Below, piece after piece: positions 1 to 5,013 of a DNA stretch of 6,410 nucleotides (its first letter is position 1; every line of letters starts with the position of its first letter). This stretch comes from SURF-21 sp964592775 (GTDB taxonomy: Bacteria; Actinomycetota; Geothermincolia; Geothermincolales; RBG-13-55-18): contig CAZQFX010000163.1 of NCBI GenBank assembly GCA_964592775.1, positions 1-6,410 on the forward strand. Reading direction: 5' to 3'. Made by a program: the position numbers and the translations under genes. Under the pieces are notes generated by a model. The model had not been told where the DNA came from, did not search any database, and saw only the letters and a list, made by a program, of their open reading frames with translations.

Positions 1-135
1 CAAGGCGCGCGACTGAGGCGTACTCTGCGAGTACGTCGCAGGGAGCGCAACACAGTTGGCGGGGATGCAGCGGCGACCTGTTGCGAGCGTATTTACGGAT
101 CGGGGTACTATGCCCGGAATCGCTCGCGTAACCAT
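1..135. other. Structured left-edge segment without an assignable gene
   Basis: No gene can be assigned here. The stretch holds a perfect 7-bp inverted repeat CGTACTC/GAGTACG (19-25 and 29-35, loop TGC), a second pair GCGAGCG/CGCTCGC (83-89 and 121-127), and a nested CGGG/CCCG pair (101-104 and 113-116). On the minus strand an ATG at 135 opens a frame that stays open to the window edge for 45 codons, and plus-strand frame 1 is also open from position 1 to about 138. Neither translation resembles a family I know, and both are Arg-rich or low in informative motifs. It could be the edge of a convergent gene, a dispersed repeat, or an RNA-structured intergenic region. Confidence 0.3.
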
Positions 136-140
136 TAAAG

Positions 141-172
141 ATAAACGACCTCGGAGAGGATGCGCTCCCCGA
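141..172 (-). terminator. Candidate weak intrinsic terminator after the sigma factor gene
   Basis: On the minus strand, 21 nt after the sigma gene stop codon, TCGGGGAG (172-165) can pair with CTCTCCGA (158-151) across a 6-nt loop. The stem is 8 bp with one G-U pair. It is followed by GGTCG and then the T-rich TTTATCTTT. The T-tract begins several bases below the stem and is interrupted, so termination may be inefficient. Position and orientation fit the end of the sigma factor transcript. Confidence 0.35.
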
Positions 173-193
173 TCCCCGGTTTCAACGCCTCGC

Positions 194-1732
194 TCAGAAA
201 GGGAGCAGGTTCTGGAGCAGGTTCTCCACGGCTCCGGTGATATCCTCCAGGAGGCCGTTTACTTCCCCGGTGGCGCCTTCCGTCTCCTGGCCGGTATCCG
301 CTGCTGGAGTTCCGGGCGCCTTTTCCTGCCAGGGCGCGGGCGGCGGCGCAAGGGTTGCGCTTCCCGTCCCGCCCGCGGGGGCGGGCTTGTCCGGAGATCC
401 CGCCGTACCTCCGGGTTCCGCAGCGGGAGGCGCGGGCGCCGGTGCGTACACGCTGTTTTCCATCGCGGGCGAAGCGAGGATCCCCGACACCGTCTCTTCC
501 AGCAAGCAGGTGCCACCGACGAGGCCGTCCACGGCGCTGGAGGAGACTTCCCTTGCCTCTTCCATGCCGGCCAGGCTTTCGAATACTTCGAGCATCCGCT
601 GGGGCATCCCGATGCATAGCAGCAATCCCGCCAGGGGATCGTAGAGGGAGCCGATGAGGCAGCCCAGGTCGGCGAGGATGATGTCGAGGCCACTGCCCGC
701 CGAAACGATGATGCCGCGCACCGTACCGGCGGCTCCAGAGAGCAATGCGCCATCGCCGGTTACGAGCTGGCCCGACATCGCGGGCGCCGTCTCGCGTGCC
801 GCCGCGTCCTGGGAAAAATCCCCGGTCTTCACGTTTTCCGGCGTGAAAGCAGGCCTTGGAACGTCCTCCGTAAACGTCTGTTCCGGGTCACTACCTTCCA
901 CGACGGGCGGCGAGGCGTATTCCTCGAGGCGGACCGGAGCCGGTGCGTCCCCGCCGGAGGACAAGGCCGCCGCCACCCCCGTGCCGGCAAGCGATACCAG
1001 CAGCAGCATGACCGCCACCACGTCCAGCAGGCCCTTTCCCGCGCCGGCGCTCCCGATCCCCAGGGAGACCCCCCGCGAGCCGCATCCCGCGCGGCGGAGT
1101 AAACGCGGGGCTCTGGCGCGTTTCCCCATACCCCGCAGCGTGACCAGGATGCCCGACCACCATCCCCCGCGCTTCTTCCCCGTCTCGGCCAGGTCCCGTT
1201 TCAACTGCGCCTTCGCCCGGTGCAGCAGGCTTTCCACCGCCTTCTGGGATAGACCCATCCATGCCGCGATCTCCCGGTAGGACAGGCCTTCGTATTCCTT
1301 CAGCTCGATCGCCCGCGCGTAACGCAGGGGCAACCTGCTGACGGCCGAGCGGATATCGAGAGAGACCTCATCGTGTATCAGGTTTTCCACCGGGTCGGCT
1401 TCCTCCGCGACCAGGTAGGGGATCAGCTCCCCGACGACATCGTCGGCGGCCAGTGTCTGGATCCTGACGTTTCCATTGTGTTTGCGGAAATGATCGATGA
1501 GCAGGTTCTGGGCAATGCGGTAGAGGTAATTGCGCGCGTGGTCCTCGCTTTCCAGGGGTTTGTCGCTGCGCAGGAAACGGAAGAAGACCTCCTGGCTCAA
1601 GTCCTCCGCGATGTCCTGCTCGAGCCCCTTCCCGGTGAAGAAACGGATGAGCTTGCTGCGATAGCCCAGGTAGAGGTCCTCAAAGGAGGGAACGCCGGTG
1701 GCTTCGTCTTGCCTCTTCGTATCCACGTTCAT
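194..1732 (-). CDS. ECF-type sigma-70 factor fused to a transmembrane helix and long C-terminal tail
   Basis: This 512-residue protein begins as a normal ECF sigma factor. Region 2 spans about residues 16-86 (FEDLYLGYRSKLIRFF, then DIAEDLSQEVFFRFL and NYLYRIAQNLLIDHFRKH). Region 4 spans about 126-180, with the helix-turn-helix LSYREIAAWMGLSQKAVESL followed by LHRAKAQLKRDL. A free ECF factor would end near residue 185. Here a basic linker rich in Arg and Lys (about 186-232) leads into one hydrophobic helix at about 235-257. The basic side should stay in the cytoplasm, which places the last 255 residues outside. That tail is rich in Pro, Ala and Gly, contains hydrophobic patches near 338-375 and Cys at 358, 373 and 409, and ends in an amphipathic helix. 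ECF factors with C-terminal membrane extensions are known in actinobacteria and are thought to self-regulate, the extension acting like an anti-sigma domain. The ATG at 1732 follows a weak purine-rich AGAGAG about 12 nt upstream. No separate anti-sigma gene adjoins it. The sigma assignment is firm; the topology and role of the tail are inferred. Confidence 0.9.
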   Translation of the reverse strand: MNVDTKRQDEATGVPSFEDLYLGYRSKLIRFFTGKGLEQDIAEDLSQEVFFRFLRSDKPLESEDHARNYLYRIAQNLLIDHFRKHNGNVRIQTLAADDVVGELIPYLVAEEADPVENLIHDEVSLDIRSAVSRLPLRYARAIELKEYEGLSYREIAAWMGLSQKAVESLLHRAKAQLKRDLAETGKKRGGWWSGILVTLRGMGKRARAPRLLRRAGCGSRGVSLGIGSAGAGKGLLDVVAVMLLLVSLAGTGVAAALSSGGDAPAPVRLEEYASPPVVEGSDPEQTFTEDVPRPAFTPENVKTGDFSQDAAARETAPAMSGQLVTGDGALLSGAAGTVRGIIVSAGSGLDIILADLGCLIGSLYDPLAGLLLCIGMPQRMLEVFESLAGMEEAREVSSSAVDGLVGGTCLLEETVSGILASPAMENSVYAPAPAPPAAEPGGTAGSPDKPAPAGGTGSATLAPPPAPWQEKAPGTPAADTGQETEGATGEVNGLLEDITGAVENLLQNLLPF

Positions 1733-1771
1733 CTTCGAGCACCACTCTCTCGTTCCCCCGTGCCCGGCGTT

Positions 1772-1807
1772 CGATCATAGTATATCAAAAACCATACATA
1801 CATGAAA
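1772..1807 (-). promoter_or_regulatory. Candidate promoter of the sigma factor gene
   Basis: On the minus strand an extended -10 element, TGATATACT, places TATACT at 1784-1779, about 46 nt upstream of the sigma factor ATG. Any -35 (TTCATG, 17 nt further upstream) is poor, which is common with extended -10 promoters. Transcription would begin near 1772 and give a leader of about 40 nt. The region 1775-1920 is conspicuously AT-rich against the GC-rich genes on both sides. This looks like a housekeeping-type promoter rather than an ECF-type GGAAC/CGTC site. Confidence 0.45.
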
Positions 1808-1818
1808 GATGTATATAT
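1794..1818. promoter_or_regulatory. Operator-like inverted repeat at the sigma factor promoter
   Basis: Ten-base arms (1794-1803 and 1809-1818) match in 9 of 10 positions around the 5-nt centre GAAAG; the inner six bases, ATACAT/ATGTAT, are perfect. The element overlaps the expected -35 region of the candidate sigma promoter, where a bound repressor would block RNA polymerase. AT-rich DNA can produce such symmetry by chance. No regulator is identifiable. Confidence 0.35.
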
Positions 1819-1941
1819 CCGGCTCTTCTGTAAAAAGTGAGGGTAATCCGGATGGCATTTGATATGCGATGGTCTATCCATACCTTAACTACCGGCTCTT
1901 TTGCTTATTGGCGTTAAATTACTTGTATCTTTCTACCCACA

Positions 1942-1984
1942 CTTCTGGGAGAAGAACCGTACATTCTAACACTTCTCCTGGGAG
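1942..1984. repeat. Inverted repeat between sortase and sigma genes
   Basis: GGAGAAG (1948-1954) and CTTCTCC (1972-1978) form a perfect 7-bp stem around a 17-nt loop. In a plus-strand RNA the pairing extends to 13 bp (1942-1954 with 1972-1984) using three wobble pairs; in a minus-strand RNA the extension is broken by mismatches. It lies about 42 nt past the sortase stop codon and has no T-tract, so it is not a classical terminator. The octamer ACACTTCT also recurs at 1939-1946 and 1969-1976. Confidence 0.35.
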
Positions 1985-2025
1985 GTTTCCGGCCATGCCG
2001 TCCTCGTGCCGCGTGTCGCACCGCT

Positions 2026-2616
2026 TCAACTTCTCAACACCCCCCTGACCACGATACGGTTGCGCGCGGAGAAAAGCGGGTGGCAGGCAATCAGGGTTAC
2101 GCTTGGTTCGGGGGTCGGTTCCATGACCCATACGTCGCCGGGCAGGACTATCAGCACCTCCACCACTTCGTACAGGTATTCCTTCCTCGCCAGGTCGACG
2201 AGGAGGACCGCATCCCCCTCCCGCATCTCGTCCAGGGATAAGAAGGGGTGGGAATAGGTGGTGCGATGGCCGGCGATGACGCAGTTTCCGGGTTGCCCGG
2301 GAAGGGCGCTGCCGGCGAGGTGCGCCGGTCCCCGGTCGAGGTTTTCCCTGTCGTCCACGTCCGCCATCTCCACCAGCGGCGCGTCCAGGCCCATCCTGGG
2401 AACGACGATCCTCCCGACCACGTCGCCAGGCCGGGGAGAGGCCGGTTCCGGGGAGGCTCGCGACTCCCTCCAGCGCGACTCGAGCTCGGCCCTGGCGCTC
2501 TTTCCCTCCAGCACCTGCTCGGCGTACCAGACACCAGCGCAGACCACGATCAGGACGAGCGCGACGGAGGCGGCTATCCACAGCGCGCGGATCGTATGGG
2601 CGATGACGGCCCTCAA
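2026..2616 (-). CDS. Class E-type sortase
   Basis: This 196-residue transpeptidase is anchored by an N-terminal membrane helix at about residues 10-30 (ALWIAASVALVLIVVCAGVW), with the catalytic domain outside. The sortase catalytic triad is visible: His117 in AGHRTTYSHPF, Cys178 in TLIACHP, and Arg187 in SARNRIVV. The GHRTTY and TL-x2-CHP-x-FSAR-x-R combination is characteristic of actinobacterial class E sortases, which attach proteins carrying LAxTG-type signals to the cell wall. Between the helix and the domain lies a Glu/Arg- and Pro-rich spacer (about 35-63). The start is TTG at 2616: a strong AAGGGAGGT ribosome site sits 6 nt upstream, and no in-frame ATG precedes the membrane helix. 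The TTG overlaps the stop of the upstream gene (TTGA), implying translational coupling. No LPxTG- or LAxTG-type substrate is encoded in the window, so its target is unknown. Length and motifs look intact. Confidence 0.92.
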   Translation of the reverse strand: MRAVIAHTIRALWIAASVALVLIVVCAGVWYAEQVLEGKSARAELESRWRESRASPEPASPRPGDVVGRIVVPRMGLDAPLVEMADVDDRENLDRGPAHLAGSALPGQPGNCVIAGHRTTYSHPFLSLDEMREGDAVLLVDLARKEYLYEVVEVLIVLPGDVWVMEPTPEPSVTLIACHPLFSARNRIVVRGVLRS

Positions 2617-3245
2617 ACCCGACCTCCCTTATCGCACCGGTGGTCATCCGGGCCGTTGGCGGCCTCTCCTCTCTCGATCCCGTCACGGGGGACCGCGTAC
2701 CTCTCTCTTGCCTCGAGCCAGAGGATGTAGAGGTAATCGTTTAGGGCGTCCGCCCTCCCCTCTCTCCAGCCCGCTCTCAACTCCGGCAGATGCTCGATCA
2801 GAAAAGCAAGGATCCTGGATGCCTGCGTGTCCGGGCCTTCTCCCATAAGGGCGCTCAAGTTGAGGCTGCAGGCAGCGGAGTCGAAATGGAGGCTCTCGCG
2901 CATCCATCTCCCCAGCTTCAGCCATTCCCTGCGGACAGCGAACGACTCGCCTTTATCCGTCGACAGAAGCAGGGACAGCTCCAGGCCCGCCAGGATTTGC
3001 CGCAGCCGCTCGCCGTCCTCGACCTGCCCGTAGGAGGCGACCTCCGGCCTGGACAGGTATTCCAGAAACGACCATCTCTCCAGGCTCGCATGCGATGAGA
3101 GCGTATCCGGCGGCATATATTCGGATGTGACCGCCCCGATCCAGTCGCTTACCAGGCAAGCGGCTTTGTAGGACTCCAGGACGATGCGCTTGTCCATACC
3201 GGGCGCGTCCGGTTCGGGTGAAGCCTCGTAACTCGTCTTGTCCAT
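2613..3245 (-). CDS. Hypothetical helical protein coupled to the sortase
   Basis: I do not recognise this 210-residue protein. It has no signal peptide and no membrane helix, and looks cytoplasmic and mostly helical. The N-terminal 20 residues are polar and contain MDK twice. The middle has regular hydrophobic spacing (LRQILAGLELSLLL at about 81-94, REWLKLGRWMRESLHF at about 106-121, ASRILAFLIEHLPELRAGW at about 142-160, then LNDYLYILWLEAR at about 168-180). The tail is Gly-, Asp- and Arg-rich and hydrophilic. The reading frame is open further upstream to 3395, but that part only translates the 28-bp repeats. The ATG at 3245 has a good AAGGGAAG ribosome site 5 nt upstream, so I chose it. The stop overlaps the sortase start by 4 nt, so the protein is co-translated with the sortase and may work with it, but no function can be read from sequence. 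Confidence 0.8.
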   Translation of the reverse strand: MDKTSYEASPEPDAPGMDKRIVLESYKAACLVSDWIGAVTSEYMPPDTLSSHASLERWSFLEYLSRPEVASYGQVEDGERLRQILAGLELSLLLSTDKGESFAVRREWLKLGRWMRESLHFDSAACSLNLSALMGEGPDTQASRILAFLIEHLPELRAGWREGRADALNDYLYILWLEARERYAVPRDGIERGEAANGPDDHRCDKGGRV

Positions 3246-3264
3246 ATCCGCTTCCCTTACCGCC

Positions 3265-3292
3265 GTTCCACCACGCTCCCTGTCCTTACATA
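3265..3292 (-). repeat. 28-bp repeat, copy 1, with adjoining hairpin
   Basis: This copy matches the 28-mer at 3340-3367 in 26 of 28 positions; the two differences (3285 and 3289) are both C against T. Directly next to it, at 3293-3308, is a perfect palindrome GGCGGAT/ATCCGCC with a 2-nt loop. In a minus-strand RNA this hairpin comes first and the conserved 28-mer follows. GCTCCCT (3275-3281) inside the repeat can also pair with AGGGAGC (3314-3320), enclosing the hairpin. The copy ends 20 nt upstream of the start codon of the unknown gene, so it lies in its 5' leader if that gene is transcribed from further upstream. Confidence 0.85.
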
Positions 3293-3339
3293 GGCGGATG
3301 AATCCGCCATCCGAGGGAGCCGTGTTGCCCCCTTCCTGG

Positions 3340-3367
3340 GTTCCACCACGCTCCCTGTCTTTATATA
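3340..3367 (-). repeat. 28-bp repeat, copy 2, with adjoining hairpin
   Basis: This is the second copy of the repeat, 75 bp from the first. It is flanked by a different perfect palindrome, AGCGGGATTCCCGCT (3377-3391). Part of the repeat (3349-3359) can alternatively pair with 3370-3380 to form an 11-bp stem, with a single G-U pair in the minus-strand RNA and a 10-nt loop. The arms of this palindrome differ in sequence from those beside copy 1, but the arrangement, hairpin then 28-mer on the minus strand, is the same. Confidence 0.85.
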
Positions 3368-3452
3368 CGGACAGAGAGCGGGATTCCCGCTTCACTGTAG
3401 AAAACCATGGTTGCGGGGGGAAGCCGATGAGGCCGACGGCGATACGTGAATC

Positions 3453-3483
3453 GAAAACGCGGGCCCATGAAACAGGCCCGCGT
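3453..3483 (-). terminator. Intrinsic terminator of the rubredoxin-like transcript
   Basis: On the minus strand ACGCGGGCC (3483-3475) pairs perfectly with GGCCCGCGT (3465-3457) around a 9-nt loop. The stem leads straight into TTTT followed by CGATTC. A 9-bp GC-rich stem with an adjacent T-run is a textbook Rho-independent terminator. It would end a transcript begun upstream of the rubredoxin-like gene and separates it from the unknown-protein/sortase pair. On the plus strand there is no T-run. Confidence 0.8.
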
Positions 3484-3668
3484 CAAGTTATCGACACCCA
3501 CCGATACGCCTCGATCCGTGTGTCCTTTGCTTGTGGTTCCTTGCAAGCCCAGGAAGCGATCGGGATCTTCTTTCTGCCCTCGACGGCCGTCTCGGCGGCT
3601 GCGCCCTTTATGCGCGCCTCCAGGATCCCCTCCTCGAGGTCCGCCGAGATGTTCTGCCGGGGAATCAG
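3483..3668 (-). CDS. Possible small frame overlapping the rubredoxin-like stop
   Basis: A 61-codon frame (in the -1 register relative to the preceding gene) begins at the CTG overlapping the rubredoxin-like stop codon (CTGA) and ends in TGA at the very base of the terminator stem. Its translation looks protein-like over the first half (ISADLEEGILEARIKGAAAE) and its codons there are GC-rich at third positions. No ATG, GTG or TTG lies at a sensible distance: initiation would need CTG, the adjacent ATT, or a -1 frameshift near GCGAAGAAG that would extend the rubredoxin-like protein. It resembles no family I know. The tight fit between stop codon and terminator favours a real gene; the lack of a normal start argues against it. 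It could also be untranslated 3' RNA. Confidence 0.3.
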   Translation of the reverse strand: MIPRQNISADLEEGILEARIKGAAAETAVEGRKKIPIASWACKEPQAKDTRIEAYRWVSIT

Positions 3669-3787
3669 GACTTCTTCGCTTCCTCTTTCTTCTCGAAAGC
3701 GTTCTGCGCGTCGCAGTTAGGGCACTTCTTCGGCTTGCAACGCGAATCCCTGACGTAGCCGCATTTCTTGCATACCCAGTCCGCCAC
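3665..3787 (-). CDS. RCKP-type rubredoxin-like small protein
   Basis: This 40-residue protein starts MADWVCKKCGYV and continues RDSRCKPKKCPNCDAQ before a charged Lys/Glu tail. Cysteines at positions 6 and 9 form one CxxC knuckle and those at 22 and 25 (CPNC) the second; Cys17 lies in the RCKP motif between them. Rubredoxin-type knuckles bind one iron or zinc. A classical rubredoxin has about 52 residues with conserved aromatic residues, so this is a minimal relative that may serve electron transfer or only structural zinc binding. The start is GTG at 3787, with a strong GGAGGT ribosome site 6 nt upstream. It is transcribed from its own candidate promoter, with a palindrome in the leader, and an intrinsic terminator lies 180 nt after its stop. 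The match to the RCKP rubredoxin-like family is from memory of that motif. Confidence 0.85.
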   Translation of the reverse strand: MADWVCKKCGYVRDSRCKPKKCPNCDAQNAFEKKEEAKKS

Positions 3788-3806
3788 GATCTCACCTCCG
3801 TCTTTC

Positions 3807-3818
3807 ACATCCGGATGT
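3807..3818. promoter_or_regulatory. Perfect 12-bp palindrome in the rubredoxin-like leader
   Basis: ACATCCGGATGT is a perfect palindrome lying 8 nt upstream of the ribosome site and just downstream of the expected transcription start. A dimeric regulator bound here would block transcription. No regulator gene is in the window, and the site is not one I can match to a named regulator. Confidence 0.35.
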
Positions 3819-3828
3819 CACGCTCCCG

Positions 3829-3865
3829 TAGGGGCATTCTATCATCCCCAGTATATGGTGCCCAA
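3829..3865 (-). promoter_or_regulatory. Candidate promoter of the rubredoxin-like gene
   Basis: On the minus strand TGATAGAAT gives an extended -10, with TAGAAT at 3841-3836 (one mismatch to TATAAT). TGGGCA, 17 nt upstream, matches 4 of 6 bases of TTGACA. Transcription would start near 3829, about 42 nt before the GTG start. A second -10-like TATACT lies at 3855-3850 but has no -35 partner. Confidence 0.45.
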
Positions 3866-3884
3866 AGGGCGGCGGGAGAAAACG

Positions 3885-3933
3885 TGCCGCGCGGCATGCC
3901 GGCGCCGGTCCGCATACCCGGCCGGCCGGCCGG
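3885..3933. repeat. Cluster of GC palindromes downstream of the zinc exporter gene
   Basis: Four perfect palindromes lie in 49 bp: TGCCGCGCGGCA (3885-3896), CGGCATGCCG (3892-3901), CCGGCGCCGG (3899-3908) and a fourfold CCGG tandem (3918-3933). On the minus strand the first is followed by CG and TTTT, which might make a weak terminator for the exporter transcript about 125 nt past its stop. The rest of the gap 3788-4020 holds the rubredoxin-like promoter and, next to the exporter stop, a weak ACCGT/ACGGT inverted pair (3998-4002 and 4012-4016). Confidence 0.5.
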
Positions 3934-4020
3934 CTTGATGCGGCCCAAAGAGGCGGAGACATGCCGGGGCCGGCTCACGCAGCGGCGACCGAATGCAACC
4001 GTAATTATGAAACGGTGTAC

Positions 4021-5013
4021 TTAGTGGGAATGCGAGGGCAGGTCGTCGTGTTCGTGGTCCTCCACGCAGTGGTACTCTCCTCCCGAGGCATGCTCGGGGT
4101 CCACGTGGATGGTCGCGTCGGAGAGATATCTCAAGTGATGCAGAAGCTGGTGCCGTGTCTCGACGGCGACCTCGTGCCCTTCTTCAACCGAGAGGTCGGC
4201 GCATACGCTGAGGTTGAGCTCGGCGTGCATGCGGTGCCCCAGCCACCTCACGCGCACGCCGGTCACCTCCCGCACGCCGGGGACATGCGATACCGCGTGC
4301 CTTATCTCGTCTGGCACCTCCGGGTCCACACCATCGAGAAGCCGGGAGAAGACCGATCTCCCCGAACTCCAGACGATGCGCAGGATGGCGGCGGTGATGA
4401 TCAATCCCACTATGGGATCCGCCAGGGGGAAGCCAAGCCAGACCCCGATGGCGCCGGCAAGGACGGCCAGGCTGGTGAGGCCGTCGACGCGCGCATGGTA
4501 GCCGTCGGCCACCAGCGCGGCGCTCCCTATCTCCTTCCCCACCCTGATGCGGAAGACGGCCACCGCCTCGTTGCCGGCAAAGCCTATCGCGGCGGCAACG
4601 GCCACGGCCCACAGGTTGCCGATATCGCGGGGGTTGAAGATACGGCCGATGGATTCGTAAGCCGCGAAAGCCGCGCTCCCCAGGATGATGAGCACTATAG
4701 TCAAGCCCGCCAGGTCCTCGACCCTTCCCAGGCCGTATGTGAACCTGCGCGTGGGCTCCCTGCGGCCCAGGCGGAAGGCGATCCAAAGCGGCACCGCGGT
4801 CAGGGCGTCACCGAAGTTGTGCACGGTGTCGGCGAGAAGAGCTACGCTTCCCGACAGGACCACAACAACCACCTGTATGGCCGCGGTGGCCATCAAGGCC
4901 GTAAACGACCACTTGATGGCCCGGATCCCGCGCCGCGTGGAGAGGATCAGGGGATCGGTGGAACCGTGGGCATGGTCGTGCCCGTGCGTATGCCGCCTAC
5001 CGCGCTCTTTCAT
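4021..5013 (-). CDS. Cation diffusion facilitator, zinc-type efflux transporter
   Basis: This 330-residue inner-membrane antiporter exports divalent metal, most likely Zn2+, in exchange for protons. It begins with a His-rich stretch (HTHGHDHAH, residues 8-16), then six membrane helices at roughly 36-56, 57-80, 101-123, 133-155, 166-193 and 196-215. The transport site is complete: His65 and Asp69 in ADTVHNFGDA (helix 2) with His173 and Asp177 in ADGYHARVDG (helix 5). This HD-HD arrangement is typical of zinc-preferring members such as ZitB. Residues 216-306 form the cytoplasmic ferredoxin-like domain (VRWLGHRMHAELNLSV, then ATIHVDP). A second His-rich tail follows (CVEDHEHDDLPSHSH), giving metal-binding clusters at both ends. 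The ATG at 5013 has GAGG 5 nt upstream and directly follows the stop of the upstream small gene. Length and motifs are normal; the specific metal is an inference from the HD-HD motif. Confidence 0.95.
   Translation of the reverse strand: MKERGRRHTHGHDHAHGSTDPLILSTRRGIRAIKWSFTALMATAAIQVVVVVLSGSVALLADTVHNFGDALTAVPLWIAFRLGRREPTRRFTYGLGRVEDLAGLTIVLIILGSAAFAAYESIGRIFNPRDIGNLWAVAVAAAIGFAGNEAVAVFRIRVGKEIGSAALVADGYHARVDGLTSLAVLAGAIGVWLGFPLADPIVGLIITAAILRIVWSSGRSVFSRLLDGVDPEVPDEIRHAVSHVPGVREVTGVRVRWLGHRMHAELNLSVCADLSVEEGHEVAVETRHQLLHHLRYLSDATIHVDPEHASGGEYHCVEDHEHDDLPSHSH

Noticed and set aside
56..619. Plus-strand open frame covering the 3' part of the sigma gene
   Set aside because: It is antisense to the Pro/Ala-rich tail of the sigma protein and gives an Arg/Gly-rich translation with no domain.
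1752..1756. GGAAC (minus strand) as an ECF -35 element for autoregulation of the sigma gene
   Set aside because: It lies only about 20 nt before the start codon and has no CGTC-like -10 at the right distance. The GGAAC inside the 28-bp repeats also lacks a matching -10.
3265..3367. Two 28-bp direct repeats separated by 47 bp, resembling a minimal CRISPR
   Set aside because: There are only two copies, each linked to its own palindrome outside the repeat, the intervening 47 bp is itself structured, and no cas gene is present.
3246..3395. N-terminal extension of the 210-residue protein to a start at 3395
   Set aside because: These 50 codons only translate the 28-bp repeats and their palindromes, and the ATG at 3245 has a good ribosome site.
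3361..3795. 144-codon minus-strand frame over the rubredoxin-like gene
   Set aside because: It uses a GTG inside the ribosome site of the rubredoxin-like gene, is Arg/Ser-rich, and runs through the intrinsic terminator and repeat; the Cys-rich 40-codon frame is the real one.
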